From positions 123,956-187,955 of the forward strand of contig NOXC01000008.1 in the NCBI GenBank assembly GCA_003265435.1: 64,000 bases of DNA, given 5' to 3'. The position numbers and the translations under genes were made by a program. This document shows positions 22,991 through 31,933 of this stretch, piece after piece. The notes beneath the pieces were generated by a model. It worked only from the letters and a program-made list of their open reading frames with translations, did not search any database and was not told where the DNA came from. Positions within the stretch are counted from its first letter, which is position 1, and every line of letters begins with the position of its first letter. The stretch is from Cellvibrionaceae bacterium AOL6. GTDB taxonomy: Bacteria > Pseudomonadota > Gammaproteobacteria > Pseudomonadales > Cellvibrionaceae.

Positions 22991-24111
22991 GCCTTTGCAG
23001 GCTCCGACACGGCGGCGTCGAGATGCATGCGCTCAGGTATGTGCAGTGTTCGTGTAGGAAAGGCACACTCGGCGCCGTGCGATTCCACAATGTTCAGAAT
23101 ACGCAGCAACACATCCTGCTTAATTTCGTGAAAGCGCACCCAGTCGGTTGTCTTAGTGAAGCAATAGACAAAGAAGTCCAGAGATGACGACGCGAACGCA
23201 TTAAAATTCACAATCAGCGTCAGGTTTGAATCGATTTCTTCATGCTCTGCCAGCATGGCGCGCACATCGCGCACGATCGCCTCTACTTTTTCGCCGTCAT
23301 CGTAACGCACACCAATCGTTTCATAGATGCGCCGGTTCGTCATCCGCGATGGGTTTTCGACAGCGATCTGGGTAAAGGTGCTGTTCGGAACATATAACGG
23401 CCGCTTATCAAAGGTACGAATACGGGTAAGTCGCCAGCCAATGTCTTCGACAACACCCTCAATATTCTTGTCTGGCGAACGGATCCAGTCACCTACAGCA
23501 AAAGGGCGATCGAGATAAATCATCAAGCCACCGAAAAAATTGGCAAGCAGATCTTTCGCGGCAAAACCCACGGCGATACCCCCGATGCCACCAAAAGCAA
23601 GAATCCCGGAGATCTTCACATCGAAATACTGCAACACAATCAGCACTGCGGTAATGATCACGGAAATCCTCAGCAGCTTGCCAATCGCGACCGCTGTGGT
23701 CCTGTCCATGGGTTTCTGACAGTAGGTTGGGTCCATGAAGTTTCGCTCGGCGCGAGAAATAAAGCCGATCAAAAACCAGGTTACGATGCCAATAACACCC
23801 AAATAACGCAGATGATCAATAGACTGAAGTATGATGGACTCGGAATGTCGCGCCGCGATGGTGGCGGCCGAGCTCAGGCCAAAAACCCATACCGCCCAAT
23901 GCGCCGGGCGACGCAATGAACCGATAAGCGCGTCATCCCAAAGTGTTTTAGAGAGGTTGGCTTTATCTTCGAGGCGCCTCAGTATGCGGCTCAAAATAAG
24001 TGCAACGAGCGCGGTGAGAAAGACCACCACAAATGCTTCGAGCATCCAAACGTTTTGGTCACCGGTCACACTGATTACGAATTTACGGGTCGACGCCCAC
24101 AGACCATCCAT
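22987..24111 (-). CDS. MscS-family mechanosensitive channel, YnaI-like
   Basis: 374-residue inner-membrane protein with about five N-terminal hydrophobic helices, the last one lining the pore (SGILAFGGIGGIAVGFAAKDLLANFFGGLMIYLDRPF, read in parts), then the MscS beta domain (VGDWIRSPDKNIEGVVEDIGWRLTRIRTFD) and an alpha/beta C-terminal domain. The Gly/Ala-packed pore helix and VEDIGWRLTRIRT are family markers. It would release solutes on hypo-osmotic shock. In this lineage it is inserted between nagZ and mtiP, which are adjacent in Pseudomonas as I recall. Confidence 0.9.
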   Translation of the reverse strand: MDGLWASTRKFVISVTGDQNVWMLEAFVVVFLTALVALILSRILRRLEDKANLSKTLWDDALIGSLRRPAHWAVWVFGLSSAATIAARHSESIILQSIDHLRYLGVIGIVTWFLIGFISRAERNFMDPTYCQKPMDRTTAVAIGKLLRISVIITAVLIVLQYFDVKISGILAFGGIGGIAVGFAAKDLLANFFGGLMIYLDRPFAVGDWIRSPDKNIEGVVEDIGWRLTRIRTFDKRPLYVPNSTFTQIAVENPSRMTNRRIYETIGVRYDDGEKVEAIVRDVRAMLAEHEEIDSNLTLIVNFNAFASSSLDFFVYCFTKTTDWVRFHEIKQDVLLRILNIVESHGAECAFPTRTLHIPERMHLDAAVSEPAKA

Positions 24112-24116
24112 GAGGA

Positions 24117-25139
24117 CTATTTCGCACCTTCTGTTAGGTTTTGAATATCGGACTGAACACGCTGCATCTTCTCTAGATCGACCCCTATGTCGGGCGCCTG
24201 ATGTCGCAGAGCTTCGAGCACGCCGTGCTCACCTTCATTTGCCTTATCGAGTGCATTCAGCATCGCCAGCGCGTGCAAGGGCTGGTTACATATCAATACG
24301 GCGTCACAACCTGCCGCCAGAGCCGTTCTGGCGGTGACACCATAATCACCAAGACCCAGCGCGCCCTTCATACTTAAGTCATCGCTCAGGACAAGCCCTT
24401 CGAAGCCTAAACGCTCGCGCAGTACCTCGCGAATCCAACGCGACGAAAAACTGACCACATGCGAGTCTACATTCGGGAAGCGAATATGTGCCGTCATGAC
24501 GGCACCCAATTTGCCGCTCAAGGCGCCAAAGGGCAAGGCGTCACGTTGCAGCACTTCGTCTAAGCTGCGCTGATCCTCTGGCAGCTCGAGGTGGCTGTCT
24601 TCGACCACCCCACCATGGCCGGGAAAGTGCTTGCCGCAGGCCTGCATACCGGCACTCTGCATGCCGTCTATGAAGGCTGAGGCAAGGGCAATAACCACGT
24701 CTGGGTCGTCGGCGAAAGCGCGATCACCAATCACTTTACTTCGATCGGTATCCAAATCCAGAACCGGTGCATAGCTGTGATCAATATCAAACGCGATCAA
24801 TTCAGACGCCATCAGCCAACCACAGTCGCGCACCAAAGACAGGGCCTGCTCACCTTCACGTGCCACTAATTGCCCGAGCACCTGCATGCAGGGCAATCGA
24901 GTAAAGCCTTCTCTGAAACGCTGCACCCGACCGCCCTCGTGATCCACCGCAATAAGCAGCGAGGGTCGCCGCTCACGGACGGCAGCGACGAGGTCTTCGA
25001 GCTGGTTTGCAGAACGGTAATTTCGACTGAACAGCGTGATGCCGCCCAGCTTGGGATGATCGAGGAGATCTCGGTCCAGCGACGTTAACTCACTGCCTTC
25101 GAGATCTGCCAGGACGGGCCCATTTGGCATATCAGTCAT
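24117..25139 (-). CDS. nagZ: Beta-N-acetylhexosaminidase NagZ
   Basis: Cytoplasmic GH3 enzyme that removes GlcNAc from anhydroMurNAc-peptides during peptidoglycan recycling. Motifs: LAVDHEGGRVQR-type (LLIAVDHEGGRVQRFR), GKHFPGHGGVVEDSHLELP with the His-Asp dyad loop, and FEGLVLSDDLSMKGAL with the catalytic Asp. 340 residues. Its start overlaps psrA by 8 bases, so the two are probably cotranscribed. Confidence 0.95.
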   Translation of the reverse strand: MTDMPNGPVLADLEGSELTSLDRDLLDHPKLGGITLFSRNYRSANQLEDLVAAVRERRPSLLIAVDHEGGRVQRFREGFTRLPCMQVLGQLVAREGEQALSLVRDCGWLMASELIAFDIDHSYAPVLDLDTDRSKVIGDRAFADDPDVVIALASAFIDGMQSAGMQACGKHFPGHGGVVEDSHLELPEDQRSLDEVLQRDALPFGALSGKLGAVMTAHIRFPNVDSHVVSFSSRWIREVLRERLGFEGLVLSDDLSMKGALGLGDYGVTARTALAAGCDAVLICNQPLHALAMLNALDKANEGEHGVLEALRHQAPDIGVDLEKMQRVQSDIQNLTEGAK

Positions 25140-25770
25140 CGGGGCTGCTCAAGAGTCCTACCATGGAGGGCACCATCATATCGATCGCCTCGACCATTGT
25201 CGTGTCCTGCTCATAATCAGCATTGAGGATGGAGCGAATCGCTTCAAAACTCGACAGCGTAAATACCGCGGCCCCCATCATGAAGTACAAACGCCAGTAA
25301 AACTGAATCGGCGTGTGTTGCGGTAGGCTCTTTTCGAGCAGCGCGATGAAGCGGTGATACGTTTCGCCAAAGTGCTCGACAATATAATGACGCAAATGTT
25401 CCTGCGTTTGCGTATACGCTAAACCAAGAAGGCGCATAAACCGCTGCGGGTCTTCTCCAAGCTCTTCTGTCACCGCCAGAATTTCCTCGAAGAGCATCTC
25501 CAGCAGCGTTTCCGTATCGAGGCTAACATCGGGGCCGTTCGCCGACGCCGCATCCAGCCTGAGATCGATTTTTTCGCCAAGCGGCCTCAAAAAACGGGCG
25601 AAGACCGCCTGTATTAATGCTTTTTTAGAACCGAAATGATAATTGACGGCAGCCAAATTGACTTCGGCCATGCCGGTGATGGTCCGAAGGGACGTTTCCG
25701 AAAAGCCTCGCTCTGAAAAGAGCAAGGTGGCGGCGTGCAAAATTTTCTCGACAGTATCCTGTTGTGCCAT
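25132..25770 (-). CDS. psrA: TetR-family regulator, PsrA-like
   Basis: 212 residues; N-terminal TetR helix-turn-helix (LLFSERGFSETSLRTIT..AEVNLAAVNYHFGSKKALIQAVF) closely resembles Pseudomonas PsrA, which binds long-chain fatty acids, controls beta-oxidation genes and rpoS, and represses itself. The C-terminal ligand domain (FMRLLGLAYTQTQEHLRHYI, MMGAAVFTLSS) also fits. Location next to nagZ and near lexA-sulA is as in Pseudomonas. No clear PsrA operator was found upstream. Confidence 0.82.
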   Translation of the reverse strand: MAQQDTVEKILHAATLLFSERGFSETSLRTITGMAEVNLAAVNYHFGSKKALIQAVFARFLRPLGEKIDLRLDAASANGPDVSLDTETLLEMLFEEILAVTEELGEDPQRFMRLLGLAYTQTQEHLRHYIVEHFGETYHRFIALLEKSLPQHTPIQFYWRLYFMMGAAVFTLSSFEAIRSILNADYEQDTTMVEAIDMMVPSMVGLLSSPDD

Positions 25771-26212
25771 AGCCCTGTTTTTCTTTTGTTGTACTCATTA
25801 TTTACCTTCCTTGCCCTACTCACCCCAGTCGCATGTCATCTTGAGCATCTCGCTTAGATAATTTTTCCATTGGAGCGTCATGAATTATTGTTTTTTATTG
25901 TAAAAAATCAATGTTACATTATTACATTCCGCATAAATTTCTTCTATTTCATAGCCTTACGCCAATCGCCCAGAGCGTCACGTTGAATGGCCGTTCCCAC
26001 AGCGCGCTGAACAAAAAGTGCACACCTTCGCGTTCAGTGGTAGCTTTAAAAGTGTTCATACTGAATTGCTTCAGCTTGGATTGCTTACCGATAGACGCAT
26101 GGGCCCCTTTACTGGCCCGAGTGAAAACCGAGTAAAAGTACGGAGTGACTGCGTCAGGATGTCGGGCAATCGGACTGAAAGCTCACCAATATAGCATGAT
26201 TGGAGGTGGCTA
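25771..26212. other. 442-bp intergenic region, AT-rich near psrA
   Basis: No gene supported. The psrA-proximal part is AT-rich and holds one candidate promoter with an embedded inverted repeat (separate entry). The plus-strand side must contain the promoter of the next small gene, but I see no strong match. Confidence 0.5.
25884..25911 (-). promoter_or_regulatory. Candidate psrA promoter with internal palindrome
   Basis: On the minus strand TTGATT (25911-25906), a 16-base spacer and AATAAT (25889-25884). The spacer contains the perfect inverted repeat TTTTTTA-TTG-TAAAAAA (25891-25907), a possible operator; it does not match the published PsrA consensus. Confidence 0.35.
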
Positions 26213-26524
26213 ATGGCCTCGTATTTTCCATCAATTGGCACCTGGTATCGCGATACAGAAACCGGGCAACGATTCGAAATCGTCGCGATCGACGAAAAAC
26301 AAAAGACCATCGAAGTGCAGTATTACGATGGGGATATCAGCGAGTTTGATATCGAATCCTGGGGCGCGTTAAAGGTCGTTGAAACGGACACGCCTGAAGA
26401 TGTCTATGCGGGCTACGACGGTATCGCCGCCGCCGATGACATCGGGGATGTGCCGATCAACTATGGCAACCCACTCGAATTTATTGAACCCGATAACTTT
26501 ACCGGCTACGACGAGCTTTTTTAG
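26213..26524 (+). CDS. Small acidic DUF6763-type protein
   Basis: 103 residues, strongly acidic. The pattern IGTWYRDTETGQRFEIVAID..TIEVQYYDGDISEFDIESWGAL is that of a conserved gammaproteobacterial family I know as DUF6763; function unknown. The fold looks like a small beta barrel followed by a disordered acidic tail. GGAGGT lies 6 bases before the ATG, so translation should be efficient. It stands alone between psrA and lexA. Confidence 0.75.
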   Translation: MASYFPSIGTWYRDTETGQRFEIVAIDEKQKTIEVQYYDGDISEFDIESWGALKVVETDTPEDVYAGYDGIAAADDIGDVPINYGNPLEFIEPDNFTGYDELF

Positions 26525-26749
26525 ACCTTGGCACACCGTTGTCTGACGAATGTGGCGCGTGGCTCGTCGCGCCCAATGCTCTGTCCTGGGCCAGACTCCG
26601 GCCCTGAGCTCGCGGACTCATTTGGAAGCGACGCAGTTGTTTCACATCTCTCGCTCAGAATCCAGTCACTCGGTTTCCCTGGTCCACTCCCGATACGCTC
26701 GACCAAAAAACGCTTGTACTGTACGAAATACTGTATATACTCGACTTTA

Positions 26750-26765
26750 CTGTATATTCAAACAG
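26750..26765. promoter_or_regulatory. LexA-binding SOS box
   Basis: CTGTATATTCAAACAG fits CTG-N10-CAG exactly and lies 19 bases before the lexA ATG. About 19 bases further upstream is a degenerate copy beginning CTGTATATAC without the CAG half. Autorepression of lexA-sulA is expected. Confidence 0.9.
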
Positions 26766-26784
26766 GTTCAGAAGGAAGGCGAAC

Positions 26785-27396
26785 ATGGTCAAGCTCACCG
26801 CGCGACAGCAACAGATTTTCGATCTGATCAAGTCGCACATTGAGGAAACAGGCTACCCCCCAACCCGTGCGGAGATTGCCGAGGTCTTTGGATTTCGCTC
26901 ACCCAACGCGGCAGAGGAGCACCTCAAAGCGCTCGCTCGTAAAGGAGCAATCGAAATGGTTCCGGGAGCGTCTCGAGGCATTCGACTTCCCGATGACCAT
27001 CATGCCGGCCTGCCGATTGTCGGTCGCGTCGCTGCGGGCAACCCAATCTTAGCCCAGGAAAACATCGACGATCATATTCAAGTTGCCGACGGCCTCTTTC
27101 ACCCTCAAGCAGACTTCCTGCTCACCGTGCACGGCATGAGCATGCGTGATGCCGGCATCCTCGACGGCGATCTACTAGCCGTTCACAAAACCGATCAGGC
27201 CCGTAACGGCCAGATCGTTGTCGCCAGAATTGAAGACGAGGTCACCGTCAAACGGTATAAGCGTGAACGAAACCGTTCCATCGTCGAGCTTTGGCCCGAG
27301 AACCCCGATTTTGATGTGATTGAAGTCGATCTTCGAGACGCAAATTTTGCAATAGAAGGCTTGAGTGTCGGGATCATCCGACGAGGAGTGCACTGA
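26785..27396 (+). CDS. lexA: SOS repressor LexA
   Basis: Represses SOS genes and cleaves itself when RecA is activated. N-terminal winged helix ([47 protein letters not shown], in parts), Ala-Gly cleavage site in [12 protein letters not shown], catalytic Ser in [11 protein letters not shown] and Lys in [11 protein letters not shown]. 203 residues, standard. Its stop overlaps the sulA start (TGATG), and an SOS box precedes it. Confidence 0.98.
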   Translation: MVKLTARQQQIFDLIKSHIEETGYPPTRAEIAEVFGFRSPNAAEEHLKALARKGAIEMVPGASRGIRLPDDHHAGLPIVGRVAAGNPILAQENIDDHIQVADGLFHPQADFLLTVHGMSMRDAGILDGDLLAVHKTDQARNGQIVVARIEDEVTVKRYKRERNRSIVELWPENPDFDVIEVDLRDANFAIEGLSVGIIRRGVH

Positions 27397-27812
27397 TGTT
27401 AGCCGCCCGCCATCTTCAAACTGCCGCCGCGCCCGCCAAGATCTCAGAGCTGGTCATACCAGGGAAAAACTCTGGCGCACTGGGGCTGCTAATGCCCATG
27501 CTGGCCCACCTGAGTCAGACGACGGAAGGTCGCTGGTTAACGTGGATTGGCAACGGCCTGTACTTTGATCGAAATGACCTGCTCGCGCACTCTGGCAACA
27601 CAACGAATTTGAGAATCATCCATAGCCGAAGCGACGAAGAAACATTGTGGTTAATGTGGGAATCCTTGCATAACGGGACAAGTACACACGTTGTAGGTAA
27701 CTTTGAGGCAAGCCAAAGTGTACTCGAGGGTGAGCGCGCTAAACTCGAACAGGCATGCCAGCAAGGCAATTCACGCGCTTTGATCATTAAGCACCCTGCA
27801 GCAGGCTTTTAA
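27396..27812 (+). CDS. sulA: SulA-like cell division inhibitor
   Basis: 138 residues in the SulA/ImuA-like fold: ISELVIPGKNSGALGLLMPMLAHLSQ, RWLTWIG and SQQGNSRALIIKHP-type C-terminal segments align with Pseudomonas SulA. It would block FtsZ polymerisation during SOS. Translational coupling to lexA by a one-base overlap and the shared SOS box give tight DNA-damage control. Confidence 0.85.
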   Translation: MLAARHLQTAAAPAKISELVIPGKNSGALGLLMPMLAHLSQTTEGRWLTWIGNGLYFDRNDLLAHSGNTTNLRIIHSRSDEETLWLMWESLHNGTSTHVVGNFEASQSVLEGERAKLEQACQQGNSRALIIKHPAAGF

Positions 27813-27830
27813 TCTAGCCTGCTTACAGGG
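27794..27830. terminator. Hairpin between convergent sulA and yceI-like gene
   Basis: Interrupted stem CCCTG..AGCAGGC / GCCTGCT..CAGGG with a 10-base loop holding the sulA stop. Long and GC-rich, but the T-tract is poor, so termination strength is uncertain. Confidence 0.5.
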
Positions 27831-27841
27831 TTGGGGTTGAA

Positions 27842-28432
27842 TTACTCTACGCGACAGTTTGTATTGGGTTTCTTACAACCCTCAATAGAGATAATAAGCT
27901 CCACTTCGGGAAAACCAGCCGCTTTCTGCATTTTAAAGTCCGCCGTGCTGATTGTCGTTCTCGCTTCAAAGCCTTGGCGGTAGCCACCCCAGGGGTCACG
28001 CCCACCACCAATCACATCCACATCAAAAACCACTTCCTTAGTGACCCCCAACAGGGTCAAGTCGCCCGTTAATTTGGCCGTATTCTCACCAGTAGGCTGG
28101 TACGACGTGCTTTTAAAGGTCGCAGAAGCATATTTGCCAACATTCAGGAATTCATCTGTGCGCAAGTGCTTGTCACGCTCGCCATGATTAGTATCCAAGC
28201 TCGTAACATCCACCGTCATCTGCACGCTGCTTTTTTCAGGTGACTTTTCATCGTAGGTAAACTCACCATCGAAGCGTGTAAACTGACCATACAACCAGCT
28301 AAACCCCAAGTGCTTGGTTCTGAACTGAACAAATGCGTGAGCACCCTTGGTGTCCACAACATACTCATCAGCTTGAACCAGGGCGGGTGAAAGACACATT
28401 GCTGCAAGCAGCGTGAATACCAGCTTTCTCAT
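27842..28432 (-). CDS. YceI-family periplasmic lipocalin-like protein
   Basis: Signal peptide MRKLVFTLLAAMCLSPALVQA, then the YceI beta-barrel: YVVDTKGAHAFVQFRTKHLGFSWLYGQF (in parts), SVQMTVDVTSLDTNHGERDKHLR..FLNV, and LTLLGVTKEVVFDVD. The family binds polyisoprenoids such as ubiquinone-8. 196 residues with one C-terminal Cys pair (GCKKPNTNC). It starts one base after the cytochrome b561 stop, the common YceI/b561 pairing that suggests a quinone-linked redox role. Confidence 0.92.
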   Translation of the reverse strand: MRKLVFTLLAAMCLSPALVQADEYVVDTKGAHAFVQFRTKHLGFSWLYGQFTRFDGEFTYDEKSPEKSSVQMTVDVTSLDTNHGERDKHLRTDEFLNVGKYASATFKSTSYQPTGENTAKLTGDLTLLGVTKEVVFDVDVIGGGRDPWGGYRQGFEARTTISTADFKMQKAAGFPEVELIISIEGCKKPNTNCRVE

Positions 28433-28433
28433 A

Positions 28434-28991
28434 CTATTTACTCCTTTGGTTAAGTCCTAACATACGCAACAGCGTTTGATCCCGATCTATGTAATGGTGC
28501 TTAAGAGCGGCCCCGGCATGAAGCAAGGCCATGACAATAATGGTCCAGGCGAGCCACTCGTGGACATCTCCGGCATCGTCTTCCATATTGCCTTCAAACT
28601 GATAGAGCGAAGGCAAGGTAACCACACCAAACACATCCACACCCTGCCCCGATGCGGTTGTAATCAAGTAGCCGCTGATGCCCATTGCAAATATGGCAAG
28701 ATAGAAAAACACATGGACTGCTTTAGCGGAGAGAAGTTCCCACTGCCTGGTCCCCAAGGCTTGCGGAGTGGGAGTGGCAAAACGCAGCAGTAATCGTAAC
28801 ACCATGCTTAATACTACGAGCACGCCAAAGCTTCGATGCAAATCCGGACCGGTTTTGTACCAGGGACTGTAGTAGTCCAGCCCGACTATCCACAAGCCCG
28901 ATGCGAACAACCCGATCACCACAAGCGCAATCAGCCAGTGCAATACGATATTGAGCCAACCGTATTGGTCCTTTCGATTGAGCACACTCAT
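28434..28991 (-). CDS. Cytochrome b561
   Basis: Four-helix dihaem membrane cytochrome (185 residues). Candidate haem-ligating His lie in IVLHWLIALVV, GPDLHRSFGV, KAVHVFFYLAIFAMG and DVHEWLAWTIIVMALLHAGAALKHH. It probably moves electrons between the quinone pool and a periplasmic partner; the adjacent YceI protein is the obvious candidate. Its ATG overlaps the pepN stop (ATGA). Confidence 0.92.
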   Translation of the reverse strand: MSVLNRKDQYGWLNIVLHWLIALVVIGLFASGLWIVGLDYYSPWYKTGPDLHRSFGVLVVLSMVLRLLLRFATPTPQALGTRQWELLSAKAVHVFFYLAIFAMGISGYLITTASGQGVDVFGVVTLPSLYQFEGNMEDDAGDVHEWLAWTIIVMALLHAGAALKHHYIDRDQTLLRMLGLNQRSK

Positions 28992-31663
28992 GAAAGCTCC
29001 AAACTTTTACTCACGACTTCAAATACATCCTTCGACAGATTGGGCTCGCTTTGAATGCGTTCGAGTTGCGCTTTCATTTTTTCTTGGCGTTTTTCATCAT
29101 AACGCCGCCATTTAGTTAGAGGTGTCAATAAACGAGCGGCAATTTGCGGGTTACTTCGGTTCAACTCAATAATTCGATCGCCGAGAAAGGCGTAGCCCAA
29201 GCCATTCGCATTGTGAAAGCCTGTCACATTGTTGCAGAAAGCCCCGATCAGAGCGCGCAACTTATTGGGGTTTTTCATATCGAATGCCGGGTGTGTCATA
29301 AGCGCCTTCACTTGCTCGAGCACATCCGGGGCCGGACTGGATGCTTGCACAGAGAACCAGTGATTGACCACCAATGCTTCAGCTTGCCATTTTGTATAGA
29401 AGCGCTGAATCGCATCGGTCTTAGCAGAGTCGAAACGAGACCTTGTGCTATGCACAAGCGCTTTGAAGGCAGCGAGCTCATCGGTCATATTATCGGCTTC
29501 TGCAAACTGCTGCTGTACTAACGCAAGACTCTTTTCATCACCCAAAATCGACAATAAGTGCAACGCGGTGTTTTGCAATGCACGCTCAGCCACATCGGCC
29601 GCTACAACACTATAAGGTTTAGCCGCCTGCCGCGCTCGCATGAGTTCATAACATTGCAGCAATGGCTCGGCCAGGGCTTTCGCGAGTTTGCGCTCCAGCA
29701 ACTGACGTGCGTGGTGCGTCGCCTCTACCTCAACCTGCTCACCGAGTTCATTTAAATATTTTTCACTCGGCACCGTCAGCATCAAGCTAACCATAGCCGG
29801 GTCGAGTGAATCATCTGCCAATACCGCCGTGAGTGCGTCAACTAATGCTGGCGATATCGCCGGAGACGGGTCCGCGACGAGCGCCTCTCGAATTCGATCA
29901 ATCTCTCGAATCATCAACTGCTGCGCTGCATCCCAGCGGCAAAAACCGTCATCCTCCAGTTTCAAAATACGCAAGAGCTGCTCATCGGTGTATCGATAAC
30001 GCAGTTTCACGGGCGCGGAAAACCCGCGCAGCAACGCAGGTGCAGGCAGTTCTTTCACGCCAGTGAACACGAAGCGCTCTTCGGCTTCGGTCAATTCAAT
30101 GACCATACGCGTGTTGTCACTGCGCTCGGGATCGAGCTGGTCTTTCAGGTTTAACGGCAGTTTCCCCGCGTCCCCCAGCAAGGACAGATCTACCGGGATC
30201 ACAAAGGGTTGCTTTTCTTTGCATTCTACCGTCGGGCGACAGCGTTGCTTAAATTGAAGCACGTATTCTTCCGACGCTTCGATGTATTCTGAGCTGACTT
30301 CGAGCTCCGGGGTACCCGCTTGCTTGTACCAGCGCTTGAACTGACTCAAGTCACGACCGCTGACCTCTTCCATTGCGCGCACGAAGTCATCAATCGTTAC
30401 CGCTTGCCCGTCGTGCCGCTCAAAGTAGAGATCGGAGCCTTTTCTGAAGAGCGTTTCCCCCAGCAGGGTGTGCAACATTCGCACAACCTCAGCGCCTTTT
30501 TCATAAATGGTCAGCGTGTAGAAGTTGGAAATCTCTATAAAGGCATCCGGTTGAACAGGATGTGCCATTGGCCCGGCGTCTTCAGCAAACTGTGCGGCAC
30601 GCAAAAGTAATACGTCCTCCACGCGTTTGACTGTGGCCGACCCCATGTCGCTTGAAAACTGCGCGTCTCTGAAAACAGTAAAGCCCTCCTTCAGGCTCAA
30701 CTGAAACCAGTCGCGACAGGTCACTCGATTTCCACTCCAGTTGTGGAAATACTCGTGCGCCACCACCCCTTCGACACGCTGGAACTCAGCGTCCGTAGTC
30801 GTTTCTTTTTTAGCCAGGACGCAGGAGGTATTGAAAATATTCAAGCCCTTATTTTCCATCGCTCCCATATTAAAATCATCCACCGCCACGATCATAAAGA
30901 TGTCTAGGTCATATTCTCTACCGTAGCGTTGCTCATCCCAGGCCATAGACCGCTTCAGGGAATCCATGGCGTGTGCACATTTATCGAGGTCTTTCTCCTC
31001 AACCCAGATTTGCAACAGGACGTCTCGTCCAGAACAGGTGGTAAAGCGGTCCTCAAGCAGCGAAAGCTCGCCTGCCACCAAGGCAAACAAATAGGCAGGT
31101 TTGAGGTGTGGATCATGCCAAACAGCGAAGTGTCGATCGTTGGCGCACTCCCCTTCATCGATCTTATTCCCGTTGGACAGCAATATCGGGCAGCGCGTTT
31201 TATCCGCAGTAATACGCGTGGTAAATTCGCTCATGACATCCGGGCGATCGAGGTAATAGGTAATCTTACGAAAACCCTCCGCCTCACATTGCGTGCAGTA
31301 GATGAGTCTCGACTTATATAAGCCCTCGAGCGATGTGTTCGTTTCTGGGTAGATACGCGTCTCGATGATCAGCTCGTGCTGATCCGACAGGTTTTCCAGA
31401 GTCAAATGCTCGGCGTCGAGAACGTACTGTGTGTCATCCAACTTCTTGCCGTCCAGCGTCAGCCCTCTCAATTCCAGGCTATCCCCATCGAGGCTTAATT
31501 TTCGACTCTCGTCGTTGGCGTTTCTTTCAAGAAGTAAGGTGGCCGTCACATCCGTATGCCCATCGTAAATCTGGACATCCAGTGTCGTTTTTTTTATCCA
31601 ATAGCTGGGTTCGCGATAGTCTTTCAGGTAAATCTTTTTAGGGGCTTCGTTATTTTTCACCAC
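28988..31663 (-). CDS. pepN: Aminopeptidase N (M1 metallopeptidase)
   Basis: Broad-specificity cytosolic aminopeptidase. 891 residues; substrate motif GAMENKGLNIFN, zinc site HEYFHNW followed by the distal Glu in LKEGFTVFRD, and catalytic Tyr region IYEKGAEVVRML. The C-terminal helical DUF3458 domain is present. Length and order match E. coli PepN. Part of the long minus-strand run, 6 bases after the DUF1315 gene. Confidence 0.97.
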   Translation of the reverse strand: MVKNNEAPKKIYLKDYREPSYWIKKTTLDVQIYDGHTDVTATLLLERNANDESRKLSLDGDSLELRGLTLDGKKLDDTQYVLDAEHLTLENLSDQHELIIETRIYPETNTSLEGLYKSRLIYCTQCEAEGFRKITYYLDRPDVMSEFTTRITADKTRCPILLSNGNKIDEGECANDRHFAVWHDPHLKPAYLFALVAGELSLLEDRFTTCSGRDVLLQIWVEEKDLDKCAHAMDSLKRSMAWDEQRYGREYDLDIFMIVAVDDFNMGAMENKGLNIFNTSCVLAKKETTTDAEFQRVEGVVAHEYFHNWSGNRVTCRDWFQLSLKEGFTVFRDAQFSSDMGSATVKRVEDVLLLRAAQFAEDAGPMAHPVQPDAFIEISNFYTLTIYEKGAEVVRMLHTLLGETLFRKGSDLYFERHDGQAVTIDDFVRAMEEVSGRDLSQFKRWYKQAGTPELEVSSEYIEASEEYVLQFKQRCRPTVECKEKQPFVIPVDLSLLGDAGKLPLNLKDQLDPERSDNTRMVIELTEAEERFVFTGVKELPAPALLRGFSAPVKLRYRYTDEQLLRILKLEDDGFCRWDAAQQLMIREIDRIREALVADPSPAISPALVDALTAVLADDSLDPAMVSLMLTVPSEKYLNELGEQVEVEATHHARQLLERKLAKALAEPLLQCYELMRARQAAKPYSVVAADVAERALQNTALHLLSILGDEKSLALVQQQFAEADNMTDELAAFKALVHSTRSRFDSAKTDAIQRFYTKWQAEALVVNHWFSVQASSPAPDVLEQVKALMTHPAFDMKNPNKLRALIGAFCNNVTGFHNANGLGYAFLGDRIIELNRSNPQIAARLLTPLTKWRRYDEKRQEKMKAQLERIQSEPNLSKDVFEVVSKSLELS

Positions 31664-31669
31664 GTTCTC

Positions 31670-31933
31670 CTACTTCCAGGTTAACGGTTCGGGGTCATCA
31701 CCACAGGCGGTCGGCTTCGGTGGCACATAGCCGGTACGCTGATCCTCCGGCACGTTCGCGTGTTCATACAGGATAACGGCCTGCATACAGGTTTTTCTTT
31801 GCTCGTCCGTCAACGCTCGCCCATCTGGCCATTTACCTGTCTCGATCGCACGCTTGAATCGTTCAATGATCTCAGGGTCCAAGGCATTTAATAGTGCTTC
31901 GTTGTTGTCTGGCTGATTGTCATCGGAAGTCAT
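31670..31933 (-). CDS. DUF1315 (YeaC-like) protein
   Basis: 87 residues. LDPEIIERFKRAIETGKWPDGRALT and TCMQAVILYEHANVPEDQRTGYV are the conserved DUF1315 blocks; no biochemical function is known for the family. Overlaps the rhomboid stop by 4 bases (ATGA) and is followed closely by pepN. Confidence 0.88.
   Translation of the reverse strand: MTSDDNQPDNNEALLNALDPEIIERFKRAIETGKWPDGRALTDEQRKTCMQAVILYEHANVPEDQRTGYVPPKPTACGDDPEPLTWK

Noticed and set aside
26719..26746. Second LexA box upstream of lexA
   Set aside because: CTGTACGAAATACTGT and CTGTATATACTCGACT both lack the CAG half, so only the 26750 site is called.
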